Shown one piece after another: positions 25,201 to 33,850 of a stretch of DNA of 64,000 bases. Source of the DNA: Tubulanus polymorphus (lineage: Eukaryota > Nemertea > Palaeonemertea > Tubulaniformes > Tubulanidae). The notes beneath the pieces are model-generated. The model saw only the letters and a program-made list of their open reading frames with translations. It did no database searches and was not told the DNA's origin. The stretch covers positions 8,358,485 through 8,422,484 of the forward strand of contig NC_134027.1 of the NCBI RefSeq assembly GCF_964204645.1, written 5' to 3'. The stretch's first letter is position 1. Every line of letters begins with the position of its first letter. Made by a program: the position numbers and the translations under genes.

Positions 25201-28197
25201 AAGAGATATAGCGGAGAAAAGCTGTTATGTCGACGAGGTATCAAAATAAAAGAATATATTACTTTATTCGGCCACGGGCTTCAACCTCTATATCAATACC
25301 ATCAATACTCTATATTTCCTACAGTACATACCGATCATTGTCAAATGCACAAGGTATTTACTAAATACAAGTATATAACACACTCCTATCCGTAATGCTG
25401 GACTCACACTTGACATTCGGAGTAAGCGTTCGCTGTGGAGGAAAGGAGATCGTTCGCTGTGTCGCTTGAAGATTTTATCGAGTTTTACGCGACCTTAAGG
25501 CTTAGGCCTACCGGAACTGACCTTTACTGTCTCAAACAAACACAGTATAATTGTTGCGTTTATTAACGGACTCATTGGATTGAACTTCAAAACAAAATTT
25601 ATGATATTTAGGAGGGTTGTTATTCAATAGGCCTACGACCAATCTGTCCGGATGTTAGGCCTATGCATATACATAGGCCTACATAGGCTAGTAGCCTCTA
25701 CTAGGTTAAAGCTAAGTTCACTGTATAGGAGGAATCAGATTTATTAAAATGCATGTTAATTAGTTATTAACTGGTTCTGACTTGCAACGATCAATCACAA
25801 TTATCAATTTTATTGGCAAAAATGAAGAGTTTTTTTGAAAATTTCGTCTGAGCAGACAGCTTTATAAGCCAGACTTTTCATTTGAGTTTTTTCATCATAA
25901 ATGAAACAGGTATTTCATTAATTGCTAATGACTTAAGCCGGACGTAGGTCGGCTTTGCGACGGCTTGTCCAAACGAAAGGTTTTTCGTTCGAACAATCAT
26001 TCGATCGTACAGAATTGTTTTAATTTGAACAGAATTTTCTTGTCAAAAACATTAAGTTTTTCGTTCGAACAAGTATATTGTAAAAAGTTTTTTCTTTGAA
26101 CGTTTGAAAGTATTAAGTATTTCGTTCAATCGAACAGAATTGTTTTCATTCATACATTCGTTCCAAAAAAGTTGTTTTCGCTAAACCAAATTTCTTTGCC
26201 GGGACAAAAAATTCTTCATTTCAACAATAACATAGCTTTTTATTCGAACACATTTTGTCAGAATGAAGAAAAGTTTTGGTTCAAGCAAAAAGCGTATTGT
26301 TCGATCAAACAGAATTGTTTTCATTCGAACAAGATTTTCTTGGAACATTAAGTTTTTTGGTCGATCGGCGTGTTAAGGTCGTTTTGGAAATTTACTCGGT
26401 CTGGTATATTTTGGATTACTGTGTATGTCATTTGTCAGGACATTAAACAGAAGACGATTTAGGATACTACTTTGCGTGACTCCACTAGTTAGACGGACTT
26501 ATTCCAAGATTCCGTTGATTTCGGCTACAAGTTTTCGTTCAGAGATAACTGCTGAGCCATTTGAGCGACCTATCATTGATACCGTTTTCTAATAGCCTGT
26601 TTAGTAATGGCTGATGTTGAACCATATCAAATGCTTTGTCAAAATCCATCGTTGAACAGGATTCAAGACTGTGCAGAAAACCCGTTATCGCTGCTATGCA
26701 GCTATATTTATCCATTCTTATTCGATTTTGATTCCAGTTGCACTTGAATTGAACAAACTGATACAAGAGACGCAACAGAAAACGTCGCAGATATTTCAGT
26801 TGCCAGCCGGAATCGGATTGCCTACTTCATCTCTTGCCACGACCGTACCTGTGACAGACAGTCACGACGTGACCATGTCCCATGACACTACAACGAATCC
26901 AGTCCAACAACATCAGAGTTCACTCGAGTCACAATTATCAACTGAACCGCAACAGACCGCCACCGGGGATCAGTTGCCCGCTGTCTTATTGCCGAACCAG
27001 GTCTCGATGCAAGGCACGCAGTTCTCTCAGTTCACTGCGCCTCCGTCGCAAACATCAGTGCCCACGCAGCCGGGTCTTCAAGCTACGTTACCGCAATCGC
27101 TGCAGCCAATACAAATGTCCATCAACAGTCAACAGCTTATATCTCAACCAACTGTTGTTCAGTCTCTACCACCAGTTCATGGTCAGTTACCGCCTAATGT
27201 CACTATCATTCAAGGTATGTAAATGATTTTTCTGTTAAATTAATTTTTAAAAATGAAAACTATGCCTGTAAATGATATTGTACAATGTAGCGTCAACTGA
27301 GACATTTTGATTAACCCATTCATTGCTGACTTATTAATACCCTTAAGTGCCTGAGATGATTAAAGAATGTTTTTAAAAAAAGTTCCACCCCAGCGTGTTG
27401 AGTAACGGGCATACCAGTATATTGTGACCATTACTGCACGGTTTATCGTTGGTAACTGATATTCCACTATGTTTGACAGGTGCAAAAAAGAGATAAAAAC
27501 TAATCACCAATTACGTCATCAGTGCTGCGCGATGCGTTGTACTAGCAAATTCCATCAATTTATACACTGCACTGCGGTGTAGACGCACTGAATGGGTTAA
27601 GAAGATTTTGTCAAACTCCAACCAAATAGAAGCATTGGACAACATGCTCATTGCTTGAATAAAGATGTTATTCTGTATCCGATGTTTTATAGGATTATGT
27701 TTGTTATTTTTTCAGTGACAACAGGATCTGCGATGTTACCGAACGGAGTTCTCAACACGATACAAAGCGATTTAACGCACCCGGTTGTGCCGTCGAATAG
27801 CACTGTCAGCAACCAGTGCATAGTCACTCCGAACGTCGGTAGCATCAGTTCTAGAGCGCCGATGTTGGCTTCTCTTCTCACTCGATCTCAAGACAAAGTC
27901 GTAACGACGAAAAAGCGTCACAATTCCGGATCTAACAAGATTTTGCCTTGTGCCTCCAATCTTCCTACCATATCCGTACAAGACGGTAAGAATCCGAGCC
28001 GTGTGTTTTGAGTATACATTTGCAGTTATACTCGCAATGATGTGTGTCTCTTCAACATATACTTCTATGATATCATTCAAAGATATATATGTACAGTTAA
28101 TTATCCTTGAGATCGAAGATTTGCTTAGTTGATGGACATATATTTTATTAAAGTGTTTTTATTTTCAGTTGATGAAGTTTTGTTCAATGGCAGCTAG
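13257..28197 (+). CDS. NFAT5: NFAT5/TonEBP Rel-family transcription factor
   Basis: NFAT5 is the tonicity-responsive Rel-like factor, and the family is usually single-copy in invertebrates. Exons: 13257-13341, 13445-13564, 13766-14414, 14972-15176, 15271-15461, 17783-17955, 18517-18704, 19292-19415, 23996-24400, 26738-27214, 27716-27985 and 28169-28197. They total 2916 bases, 971 residues, with consistent phases. It opens MPSD, as vertebrate NFAT5 does. Residues 70-284 are Ser-rich. The Rel DNA-binding domain spans about 315-470, with the recognition loop [11 protein letters not shown] near 329 and [11 protein letters not shown] and [14 protein letters not shown] after it. The IPT/dimerisation domain spans about 478-578 ([20 protein letters not shown]). 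From 580 on it is Gln/Ser/Thr/Pro-rich, like the NFAT5 activation region. No calcineurin-docking motif was seen, as expected for NFAT5. The end VDEVLFNGS is less certain than the core. Confidence 0.95.
13342..13376 (+). promoter_or_regulatory. Two alternative 5' splice donors of NFAT5 exon 1
   Basis: GTAAGA follows base 13341 and GTAAGT follows base 13370. The first donor joins in frame to exon 2 and gives the MPSD start. With the second donor the same frame meets TAA at once, so translation would have to restart at the ATG at 13450 in exon 2. Two N-terminal forms are therefore possible. Confidence 0.5.
14622..14877. mobile_element. GTGGCCACC-ended repeat, copy 1 (NFAT5 intron 3)
   Basis: Contains several CTGGAAA-CTCAGG-type segments and ends in AGTGGCCACCCTC. 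The same architecture is seen at 18923-19197 and 37338-37634. It is non-coding. Left boundary is approximate. Confidence 0.5.
15462..17782 (+). other. NFAT5 intron 5
   Basis: A 2.3 kb intron splitting the Rel DNA-binding domain. Its right half carries a degenerate tandem array, listed separately. An open stretch at 17559-17782 runs into exon 6, but it reads over the acceptor and does not resemble NFAT5, so it is treated as intron. Confidence 0.7.
16470..17170. repeat. Degenerate tandem array with CRE-like motifs in NFAT5 intron 5
   Basis: At least four, probably five, diverged copies of a unit of about 100-140 bases. Recognisable parts are CTGACTGATAGAATTAATA, GGTTCTTGGTCAGACGTCATA split by small changes, then CAATACCAAGTATTGAATG and GGCAAAGGTA. 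Copy starts are near 16735, 16858, 17000 and 17098, with an older one near 16470. AGACGTCATA, a CRE-like site, recurs at 16771 and 16904, with a decayed form at 17122. Confidence 0.6.
18923..19197. mobile_element. GTGGCCACC-ended repeat, copy 2 (NFAT5 intron 7), with nested MITE
   Basis: Begins CAGGGTGGCCAGTGACC and ends AAGTGGCCACCCA, an imperfect inverted pair about 275 bases apart. Inside it, 18977-19036 is a complete short copy of the TCATTCATTTATTACG family, so that element inserted later. Confidence 0.6.
18977..19036. mobile_element. Palindromic MITE, TCATTCATTTATTACG family, short copy A
   Basis: Sixty bases running from GGGATCATTCATTT to AATAAATGAATGATCCC. The ends are perfect inverted repeats for at least 13 bases. 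It is a deleted version of the longer copies at 40973, 52114 and 60245. Confidence 0.7.
21458..21471 (+). repeat. Run of 14 G
   Basis: An uninterrupted G14 tract inside NFAT5 intron 8. It could form a quadruplex-type structure or be a sequencing-sensitive homopolymer. Confidence 0.8.
23381..23406 (+). repeat. ATT microsatellite in NFAT5 intron 8
   Basis: About eight ATT units with CATC interruptions after the array. Confidence 0.85.
24497..24526. repeat. Perfect 12 bp hairpin
   Basis: AGGGTTTTCTGT at 24497-24508 and ACAGAAAACCCT at 24515-24526 are exact inverted repeats around the loop TATTTC. It may be the joined ends of a palindromic transposon that has lost its interior. Confidence 0.75.
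24695..25385. repeat. Three diverged tandem copies, period about 250 bases
   Basis: Copy 1 starts AAAAGCACTGTCGGGCCGTA at 24695. Copy 2 starts with the near-identical AAAAGCACTGTCGAGCCGTA at 24945. Both share the internal order TTAATT, then a GCCGCGGTCTTCA or GCTGCGGGTTTCA segment, then AACAATA, then TATTTACTAA near the end. A third, poorer copy runs from about 25195 to 25385 with GGCCACGGGCTTCA and GTATTTACTAA. Confidence 0.6.
25975..26365. repeat. TTCGTTCGAACA-rich degenerate repeat
   Basis: Words like TTTTTCGTTCGAACA, ACAGAATTGTTTTCATTC and TTTTCTTGNNNAACATTAAG recur four to six times in similar order. TTCGAA is palindromic, so the array is rich in small inverted repeats. No coding potential is seen. 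Confidence 0.6.
26385..26690 (-). mobile_element. Dead non-LTR reverse-transcriptase fragment
   Basis: The minus strand translates to [19 protein letters not shown] followed by LKWLSSYL, the RT segment that in active LINEs has the FDKAFD-type motif and a KWLSSYL block. After an in-frame stop it continues [20 protein letters not shown], matching the GVPQGSVLGPLLFN region with lost residues. The stop codon and missing catalytic segments show it is a relic. Its upstream end lies within 50 bases of NFAT5 exon 10. Confidence 0.75.
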
Positions 28198-28667
28198 TAC
28201 ACTATAGTCGTTGCGCATACGTTTCAGCGTTATACCGGACGCGCTAGTCATGTTTGTAATATGAAGGATACTACTGTGATTCCACGATGAGGACGGCGAT
28301 TTTAAGTTCGAGACTATTTCGCAAACGAGCGCTGCATATGTTGTGCATATCACCTGTATCAAAAGAACTGCTGACTGTCAGAATTTGGTGAAGCCTAGTG
28401 GCAATAGTGCGCATGGTACATCAGACAACGACCGAGGTGGAAGAGAAATCCTCGTAGATTGCGTAGTAGCAATTGTAATGATTTGACTTATAACCTAAGA
28501 ATTGCTCATTTGTGCTTGTCTCATTCTTGATCAACTGTAAATGAATACATGTAACTAGAAAATGAATCAGATGTCCATATATGTTGTATACAGCTTCTTG
28601 TAATCGTCGAAAGATTTTTTGTGGCATTTTGTCAACTCTGATGATTTTAAGCATGGCCTGAACATTT

Positions 28668-28673
28668 AATAAA
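28668..28673 (+). terminator. Poly(A) signal for NFAT5
   Basis: A perfect AATAAA about 470 bases after the TAG stop. Confidence 0.6.
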
Positions 28674-29548
28674 CATTATTCAAATGGAGTAAAAACATGT
28701 ACTAGGGGGCCAGACAGAGTAGTTATCGTATGAAATCTACCGAAAAGATAATTTAACCTATCTGACTGCTACCGTATAGTAAAACTCTTTGATATTCTAA
28801 GGGTCGAATTGTTTTACCAATCTAGGAGCTCTACTCGCGCAAATTTGCTATAAAAATCCTTAATGATTATTGAGTTATTCCGATTATCCACCCCCCTGGT
28901 TCATCCACACGATGTTACCGGTCCTTCGATAGCAAAACTGCAATATAAATTGGGGTATAATTTATTTTATTATCTGTGATAAAAGAAAGTTAATAGATTT
29001 CTCGTAGATTAAACAATGCAGAGTTTAAAAGTTAGACAATTTTATTATGCTGATACCTGATGGAAGAAAGGTCCAGATTTTCATAATCTTAAACTAACTG
29101 CGGCATGCAGAGTTTTCAAATTGTAAATAAACGTGCTATATATATAATGTAAAGAAGTTGATTCGTCTTGTAGTGATTTGTGCATTTAATCAACTGTTCA
29201 TGCCCCCCAAAATGCTATCTACAGTATTGTCGTTCTGTAGTACATGTAGTACATAACTAGCAATCAAAGTTATTCTCGTATCCTTTTTCACCAAAATTAG
29301 TTGAACCAGCGTTTCTCATTCCTAGGATAACTTCATCCAAATAGAAGGATTGGTTTTGTTGAGATTTTCATGTTGCGTAATTGAGATATTTTTTAGCGCC
29401 ATAAGTGCATACGTATACTATGAAGAAGTGTCCAGGGTTTTCAGCCCTTGCATTCTCTACTACGTAGGGCAAGTTCTATAATCAATTTCTTTATATACTT
29501 CAGTAAGTAGGTACCGGTCATAGTCATCATCATCTCTGTTAACAATTT

Positions 29549-29728
29549 ACAGTAGAACTCGCTTTATTCGGATGACTAGGGACTGGCCAGATTTCTCCAA
29601 ATGAAGTAAAATCCGAATTATGAATAACAGTTTACTTGCTTCCAGGTTAAAAGGACCAAATATTTCATCCGAATTTAATGCATGTCTGCATGGAAAAAAA
29701 GTTGAATTTTAAAGCGAGTTCTTCTGTA
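29549..29728. mobile_element. AGTAGAACTCGCTT palindromic element, copy 1
   Basis: The left end reads ACAGTAGAACTCGCTTTATT. The right end reads TTTAAAGCGAGTTCTTCTGT, its imperfect inverted repeat. Internal ATCCGAATTA segments recur. A partial second copy lies at 33325-33405. Confidence 0.6.
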
Positions 29729-29826
29729 ATACATTTGCGTAAAAAGTTTGCTAAGTTGACATTAGTACAAGACCATTCTATGTAAAGTGGCATTTATTGT
29801 TATTTTGTACCGTCGATGTTTATACT

Positions 29827-29866
29827 TATTACTATTATTATTATCATTATTATTATTATTATTATT
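29827..29866 (+). repeat. ATT microsatellite
   Basis: About a dozen ATT or ATC triplets in a row. Confidence 0.8.
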
Positions 29867-30322
29867 AATATTGAATCACAGATATTAGAAATATTTTATT
29901 GAATCCATGATTTCTGTCGGAGCAATTTTTCAGTCCTATCCATCAAAAATCCTGAATGCTTATTTCTCATCGCCTACCATCACCACTACATCATAATTAT
30001 AGTGGTGTTCAACGAATTTTCATTGTTACTTCTTTGGATGTTTTTTTGCTAAATTGCTAAAAACTTGTGAACTCTAAAACATGTTCGAAATACAAATCTA
30101 TTCAATTGTACTTACAATAACTGCAAACAGAAAAAGAAATTGAATCTCAAACTGGTTATATATTTGATGAAAGCCGGTTTATTTCAAACATATCAATAAT
30201 GCAAAATTAATGTACAGCAAATTCGAGCGCCTTAGATGTTTTCGATGCAAAAGTCAACAAATTCCATAAACTGTAATACTGAATAGTTCATAGTAATTGA
30301 GCTCACACGACTAAATAACGTT

Positions 30323-30328
30323 TTTATT
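30323..30328 (-). terminator. Poly(A) signal for the CYP1-like gene
   Basis: TTTATT on the plus strand (AATAAA on the minus strand), 74 bases past the stop codon. Another is at 30178-30183. Confidence 0.5.
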
Positions 30329-30401
30329 ACAAGGTAATTTTTTGTAGCAATCTATCGACAAACATTGGTAAATAAATTCTGATGAATGATTAGATATCGA
30401 G

Positions 30402-31952
30402 TTATGTCGTTAATTTATCGTTTCTTTGAATAACGTTAACTTTGAAGTCCCGCGGTTTTAGCGTTAAGCCGTATTTACTCTCCATCGATAATGAGACCCC
30501 GAGCGCGGGTTCGAACCAGCATCTTTGCATTATCGTCGTGAAGAAAATGAATAGTTCTTGTTTGGCCAACTGTTCCCCCGGACACCGTCTTCGCCCGCAG
30601 CCGTAGGGGAAAAACTTGTCCATAACCGATTTGTTCAATTTCCCATCCTTGGTAATGAATCTGTACGGATCGTAAGTGTCCGGTTGTGGGAAAACATCTT
30701 CGTCGTGTGTCACCGACCACTGGTTGACGAATATTAAAGTTTTTTCAGGAATGAAGTGACCGTTCAAGAACGTATCTTTAGTCGTACTATGCGGCAGAGC
30801 GAACGGGAATATACAAGATGATCTCATCGTTTCGTAGATACATGCTTCGGTGAATGGTAAACGGTCACTCGTCCGCGGCAACCTGGAGTCGCCGACAACC
30901 TGCATTATTTCGTGGTGGACCCGTGTTTGGTATTCGGGATATGAAGCCATGTATAAAATAGCCCACAGTAACGAAGTGGAGATCGTATCGAAACCGGCTC
31001 CGATAACCTCCTGAACCGTGTTCAAAATGTGTTCATCTGTCAGCCCTATTTCGGATTTCTTTTCGTTTGGAATATCCTGCGCTGTTTTGATAAGAGCGTC
31101 CGTCATATCTCTGATATGCGACGGGTCATACGTTGCTACGTGTTCCTCGCGTTTTCGTTTGCACAGGTTTTCCATCACCGCGAGAATCTGTAAGAATTTA
31201 TCGAAAGCTCCCCTGGTGAAATGTCTCATCCACGGCATTATATCGACGGGGTTTCCCGCTCCCACGAATGCCATGAATTCATCGTTGGTCTTCACGAGTT
31301 CCATGAAGTCAGGATCGTCGCGTTCGTATCTTCGACCGAAACATATCGCGCAGATGATGTTACCGATGGACAGGTAGATCTCGTCGTGAGGATTTATCCC
31401 ATTTGGTAGATTTCTTCGAGATAAGTCGACTAGATTATCGACTAATACCAACGCCTCCTTCTGAATCTTTATTTCAATAGGGTTGTGTTGGTTGTTTATG
31501 AATACGCCGAGGGCGTTTTGAGCAATTTTCCTGTGCATCTTCCATCTGGCCGTGAAGTCTCCGAACCCCATACTTTTCCCGCCAGCGATGAATTTGAAAG
31601 AATAGAAATCGGGTCTACCCGCGAAATCGTCAGCCTGTCCAACGAGCGCCTTACGAATAGTTTTTGCACCGTTAAGAACCACGGTTCTTCTGCTACCGAG
31701 ATGAATCTGATAGACGTCTCCGTACTTTTTCCAAATCTTCGACAAAGTTTTCTGAGGCTCTTTTCCTAGTTGCAGCAGGTTCCCGAGCACCGGTATACCC
31801 ATTGGACCCGGAATCGAATCATTTTGGTCGCAAAACCTAAAACGAATTGCGGCCAAAATTGCGCATAACGTTGCCAATACTAGTGCACTCAACCAGTCGT
31901 ACCATAAACCCGTCGACGCAAACTTCAGTACCATTTCCAATAAAAGTGACAT
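30402..31952 (-). CDS. Cytochrome P450, CYP1-like (clan 2), intronless
   Basis: A microsomal haem mono-oxygenase; CYP1-type enzymes oxidise aromatic and lipid substrates. I place the start at the Met at 31952, giving 516 residues, the normal P450 size. The 43 codons open upstream are polar, and using them would bury the membrane anchor. Residues 19-37 are a hydrophobic anchor, followed by the proline hinge IPGPMGIPVLGN (47-58). Then come KYGDVYQIHLGSRRTVVL and QADDFAGRPDFYSF, both very close to the CYP1 family. The I-helix oxygen site GAGFDT is at 318-323, the ExxR motif ETMR at 374-377, and the haem loop FFPYGCGRRRCPG ends with the ligand Cys457. All catalytic landmarks are intact. The coding region has no introns. 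The exact CYP subfamily and substrate cannot be told from the sequence. Confidence 0.94.
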   Translation of the reverse strand: MSLLLEMVLKFASTGLWYDWLSALVLATLCAILAAIRFRFCDQNDSIPGPMGIPVLGNLLQLGKEPQKTLSKIWKKYGDVYQIHLGSRRTVVLNGAKTIRKALVGQADDFAGRPDFYSFKFIAGGKSMGFGDFTARWKMHRKIAQNALGVFINNQHNPIEIKIQKEALVLVDNLVDLSRRNLPNGINPHDEIYLSIGNIICAICFGRRYERDDPDFMELVKTNDEFMAFVGAGNPVDIMPWMRHFTRGAFDKFLQILAVMENLCKRKREEHVATYDPSHIRDMTDALIKTAQDIPNEKKSEIGLTDEHILNTVQEVIGAGFDTISTSLLWAILYMASYPEYQTRVHHEIMQVVGDSRLPRTSDRLPFTEACIYETMRSSCIFPFALPHSTTKDTFLNGHFIPEKTLIFVNQWSVTHDEDVFPQPDTYDPYRFITKDGKLNKSVMDKFFPYGCGRRRCPGEQLAKQELFIFFTTIMQRCWFEPALGVSLSMESKYGLTLKPRDFKVNVIQRNDKLTT

Positions 31953-33324
31953 TTTGTAGTTCCTTCCCCATCGATCTGTACAGTCCGACGGATTAGAGGT
32001 GATTGAATTGTTTGCCGAAATAGAATATATATTAATCAAGACTTTGTATATAGATGGGACACAAGTCACATGGATTTCCACGTGCTTTTAGTATCAAATG
32101 ACATCAACACAATTAACGGTACTTATATAAATTTTCTTTTCATTGCTGTTCAGGCATAAAATGAAAGCTAGCTAATCCGGAATTACCGAGTCGAAATACA
32201 ATGTTATCGCACGCAAGAAAATCTATGACTTATTTGTGACCTGGAGGACTCGGACGGGGCAGTGTCCGATGACGACGGTGACGGCTTATTCATTCAGTGG
32301 CTGCAAAAGTTTTCCCAGTATGGAACATTCTTGAATCGTTTGCGTTTTTGTGATACTTTCAACAAAATATAGAATAGATACAGATAATTGAACTAGAAAT
32401 AAAGCCGTCAAAATCTGAATGAAAAGAAGTAACATAGTGATTATGACGGCGCGAGACATAGTCGCGTGTGCCACTACTTAGGCGGCCCGCTATAATTTGT
32501 AGTATGAACAATCAAGATAAATTTGAGCCGCTTTGAATTGAATTGAAGTCTCAGCCCGACTGGAATTGGACACTACCTGGGCAAAACACTTCCGGGTTGT
32601 AATAAATGGCGGTTGATGACACATCCTCGACTTGAATTGACCACGCGCGCTGGCTGGAAATAAATGATGATGAATAGGATGGGTAAGTATCCGTGCAACC
32701 CGGCAAAATACTTGGAATAATCAACCAATTATTGAAAACAGAAGAGGGAGAATTGTTGTTGCTTCAGTTCCAATCTTATCTTTACTACCGACTAAAAATC
32801 ATCGGTACCAAATCTGCTGAATCAATCAATCCAATGACTACTTCACCAACCAGTTACAGACTGAGATAGAGTTGTCAGTACTGCCCTACTGGTTACTCTT
32901 TACTGCTACACCACCACCAATGTACACTCTCCTGCGACTGCTAGTTGGTTGTGCAGTTAATTTGCGTGCTGCTATAGTGCGTGTGCCTGGTGTGTCTGTT
33001 GCCGTATTTACTGTTGGTGGTGACAGTTATGGTCAGTCTTCTTTATGCAGTCATTAGACATTGTTAGTCTACTTAGTTTTTGCTGATTCTGCCCTTTGCC
33101 TGGAGCATGAGTATTAGTAAAATAGGTCATGAACTTCCTCACTGGTAGGCTATAAAATTATACGCTTGTTCACTACTTGTTTGTACTTTTTGTTATGATT
33201 TTCTTTTGCTTAATCTAATGCCTCCTTGTAATTATTCACATTTCAAACTAAAAGTAAAAACCTTCCCACTGTTTTTTAGGATCAAAAAACCTACAACCAA
33301 TTCATATCTATATAGTTTTATTTG

Positions 33325-33405
33325 GTGCCAGGTTAAATGGACCAAATATGTCTTCTAAATTAAGTGAAAATCCGGATGTAAAAATCCGAATTAAGCGAGT
33401 TCTTA
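33325..33405. mobile_element. AGTAGAACTCGCTT element, partial copy 2
   Basis: Shares TTAAATGGACCAAATAT, ATCCGAATTA and the end AAGCGAGTTCTTATGACT with the copy at 29549-29728. The left arm is missing. Confidence 0.5.
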
Positions 33406-33810
33406 TGACTAGGTTCATCTCCTTCTGACGACAAATTCAAATCTTTGGCATAAATTTATAATTCAATGTAATCGGGGTGTAATAAGTCGTCTTGGGCATT
33501 TGGCGCAAATTGTTATTTCTCCTAATCAATCAGGGTGTTTTACAACTGTCTGGTACCTGATATTTAGGAGGAGGATCCTCTCTGAGGAAATCTGTGAGTA
33601 ATCTGATTTATCATAGATTTCTCTTATTTTTGTGATATGTCACCCTCGGCCTCATTTACCTGAAAGGAAAATTACTAAAAGTGTGCGATTATATCGTGTT
33701 ATTGGCTCAATTTCCCTCGACTAGTCAAGAGTCGCAAAATGAAGCAGCTTTTTCATGCTCGTACTTGACTTGACTCTCTTCAAAATAGTTGCACTGTTGC
33801 AAAAAATCAT

Positions 33811-33850
33811 GTGTGTGTGTGTGTGTGCGTGCGTGCGCGCGTGCGTGCGT
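33811..33850 (+). repeat. GT/GC dinucleotide microsatellite
   Basis: Alternating GTGTGT passing into GCGTGCGTGCGCGCGTGCGTG, a purine-pyrimidine alternating tract able to adopt Z-DNA. Confidence 0.9.

Larger units (their letters stand above)
24401..26737 (+). other. NFAT5 intron 9, filled with repeats
   Basis: A 2.3 kb intron that is almost entirely repetitive. It holds a perfect hairpin (24497-24526), an ATT run near 24545, three diverged tandem copies (24695-25385), a TTCG-rich array (25975-26365) and a dead reverse-transcriptase fragment (about 26385-26690) that ends just before the exon 10 acceptor. Confidence 0.7.
28198..30401. other. NFAT5 3' UTR and intergenic DNA before the P450
   Basis: Probable NFAT5 3' UTR reaches the AATAAA at 28668. 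The rest is AT-rich with an AGTAGAACTCGC element (29549-29728), an ATT microsatellite (about 29827-29866) and the 3' UTR of the minus-strand P450 with a reverse AATAAA at 30323-30328. No further gene is seen. Confidence 0.6.

Noticed and set aside
32286-32474. 62-codon hydrophobic open frame upstream of the P450
   Set aside because: It has one hydrophobic segment but no supporting splice sites or family resemblance. Short hydrophobic frames arise easily in T-rich DNA.
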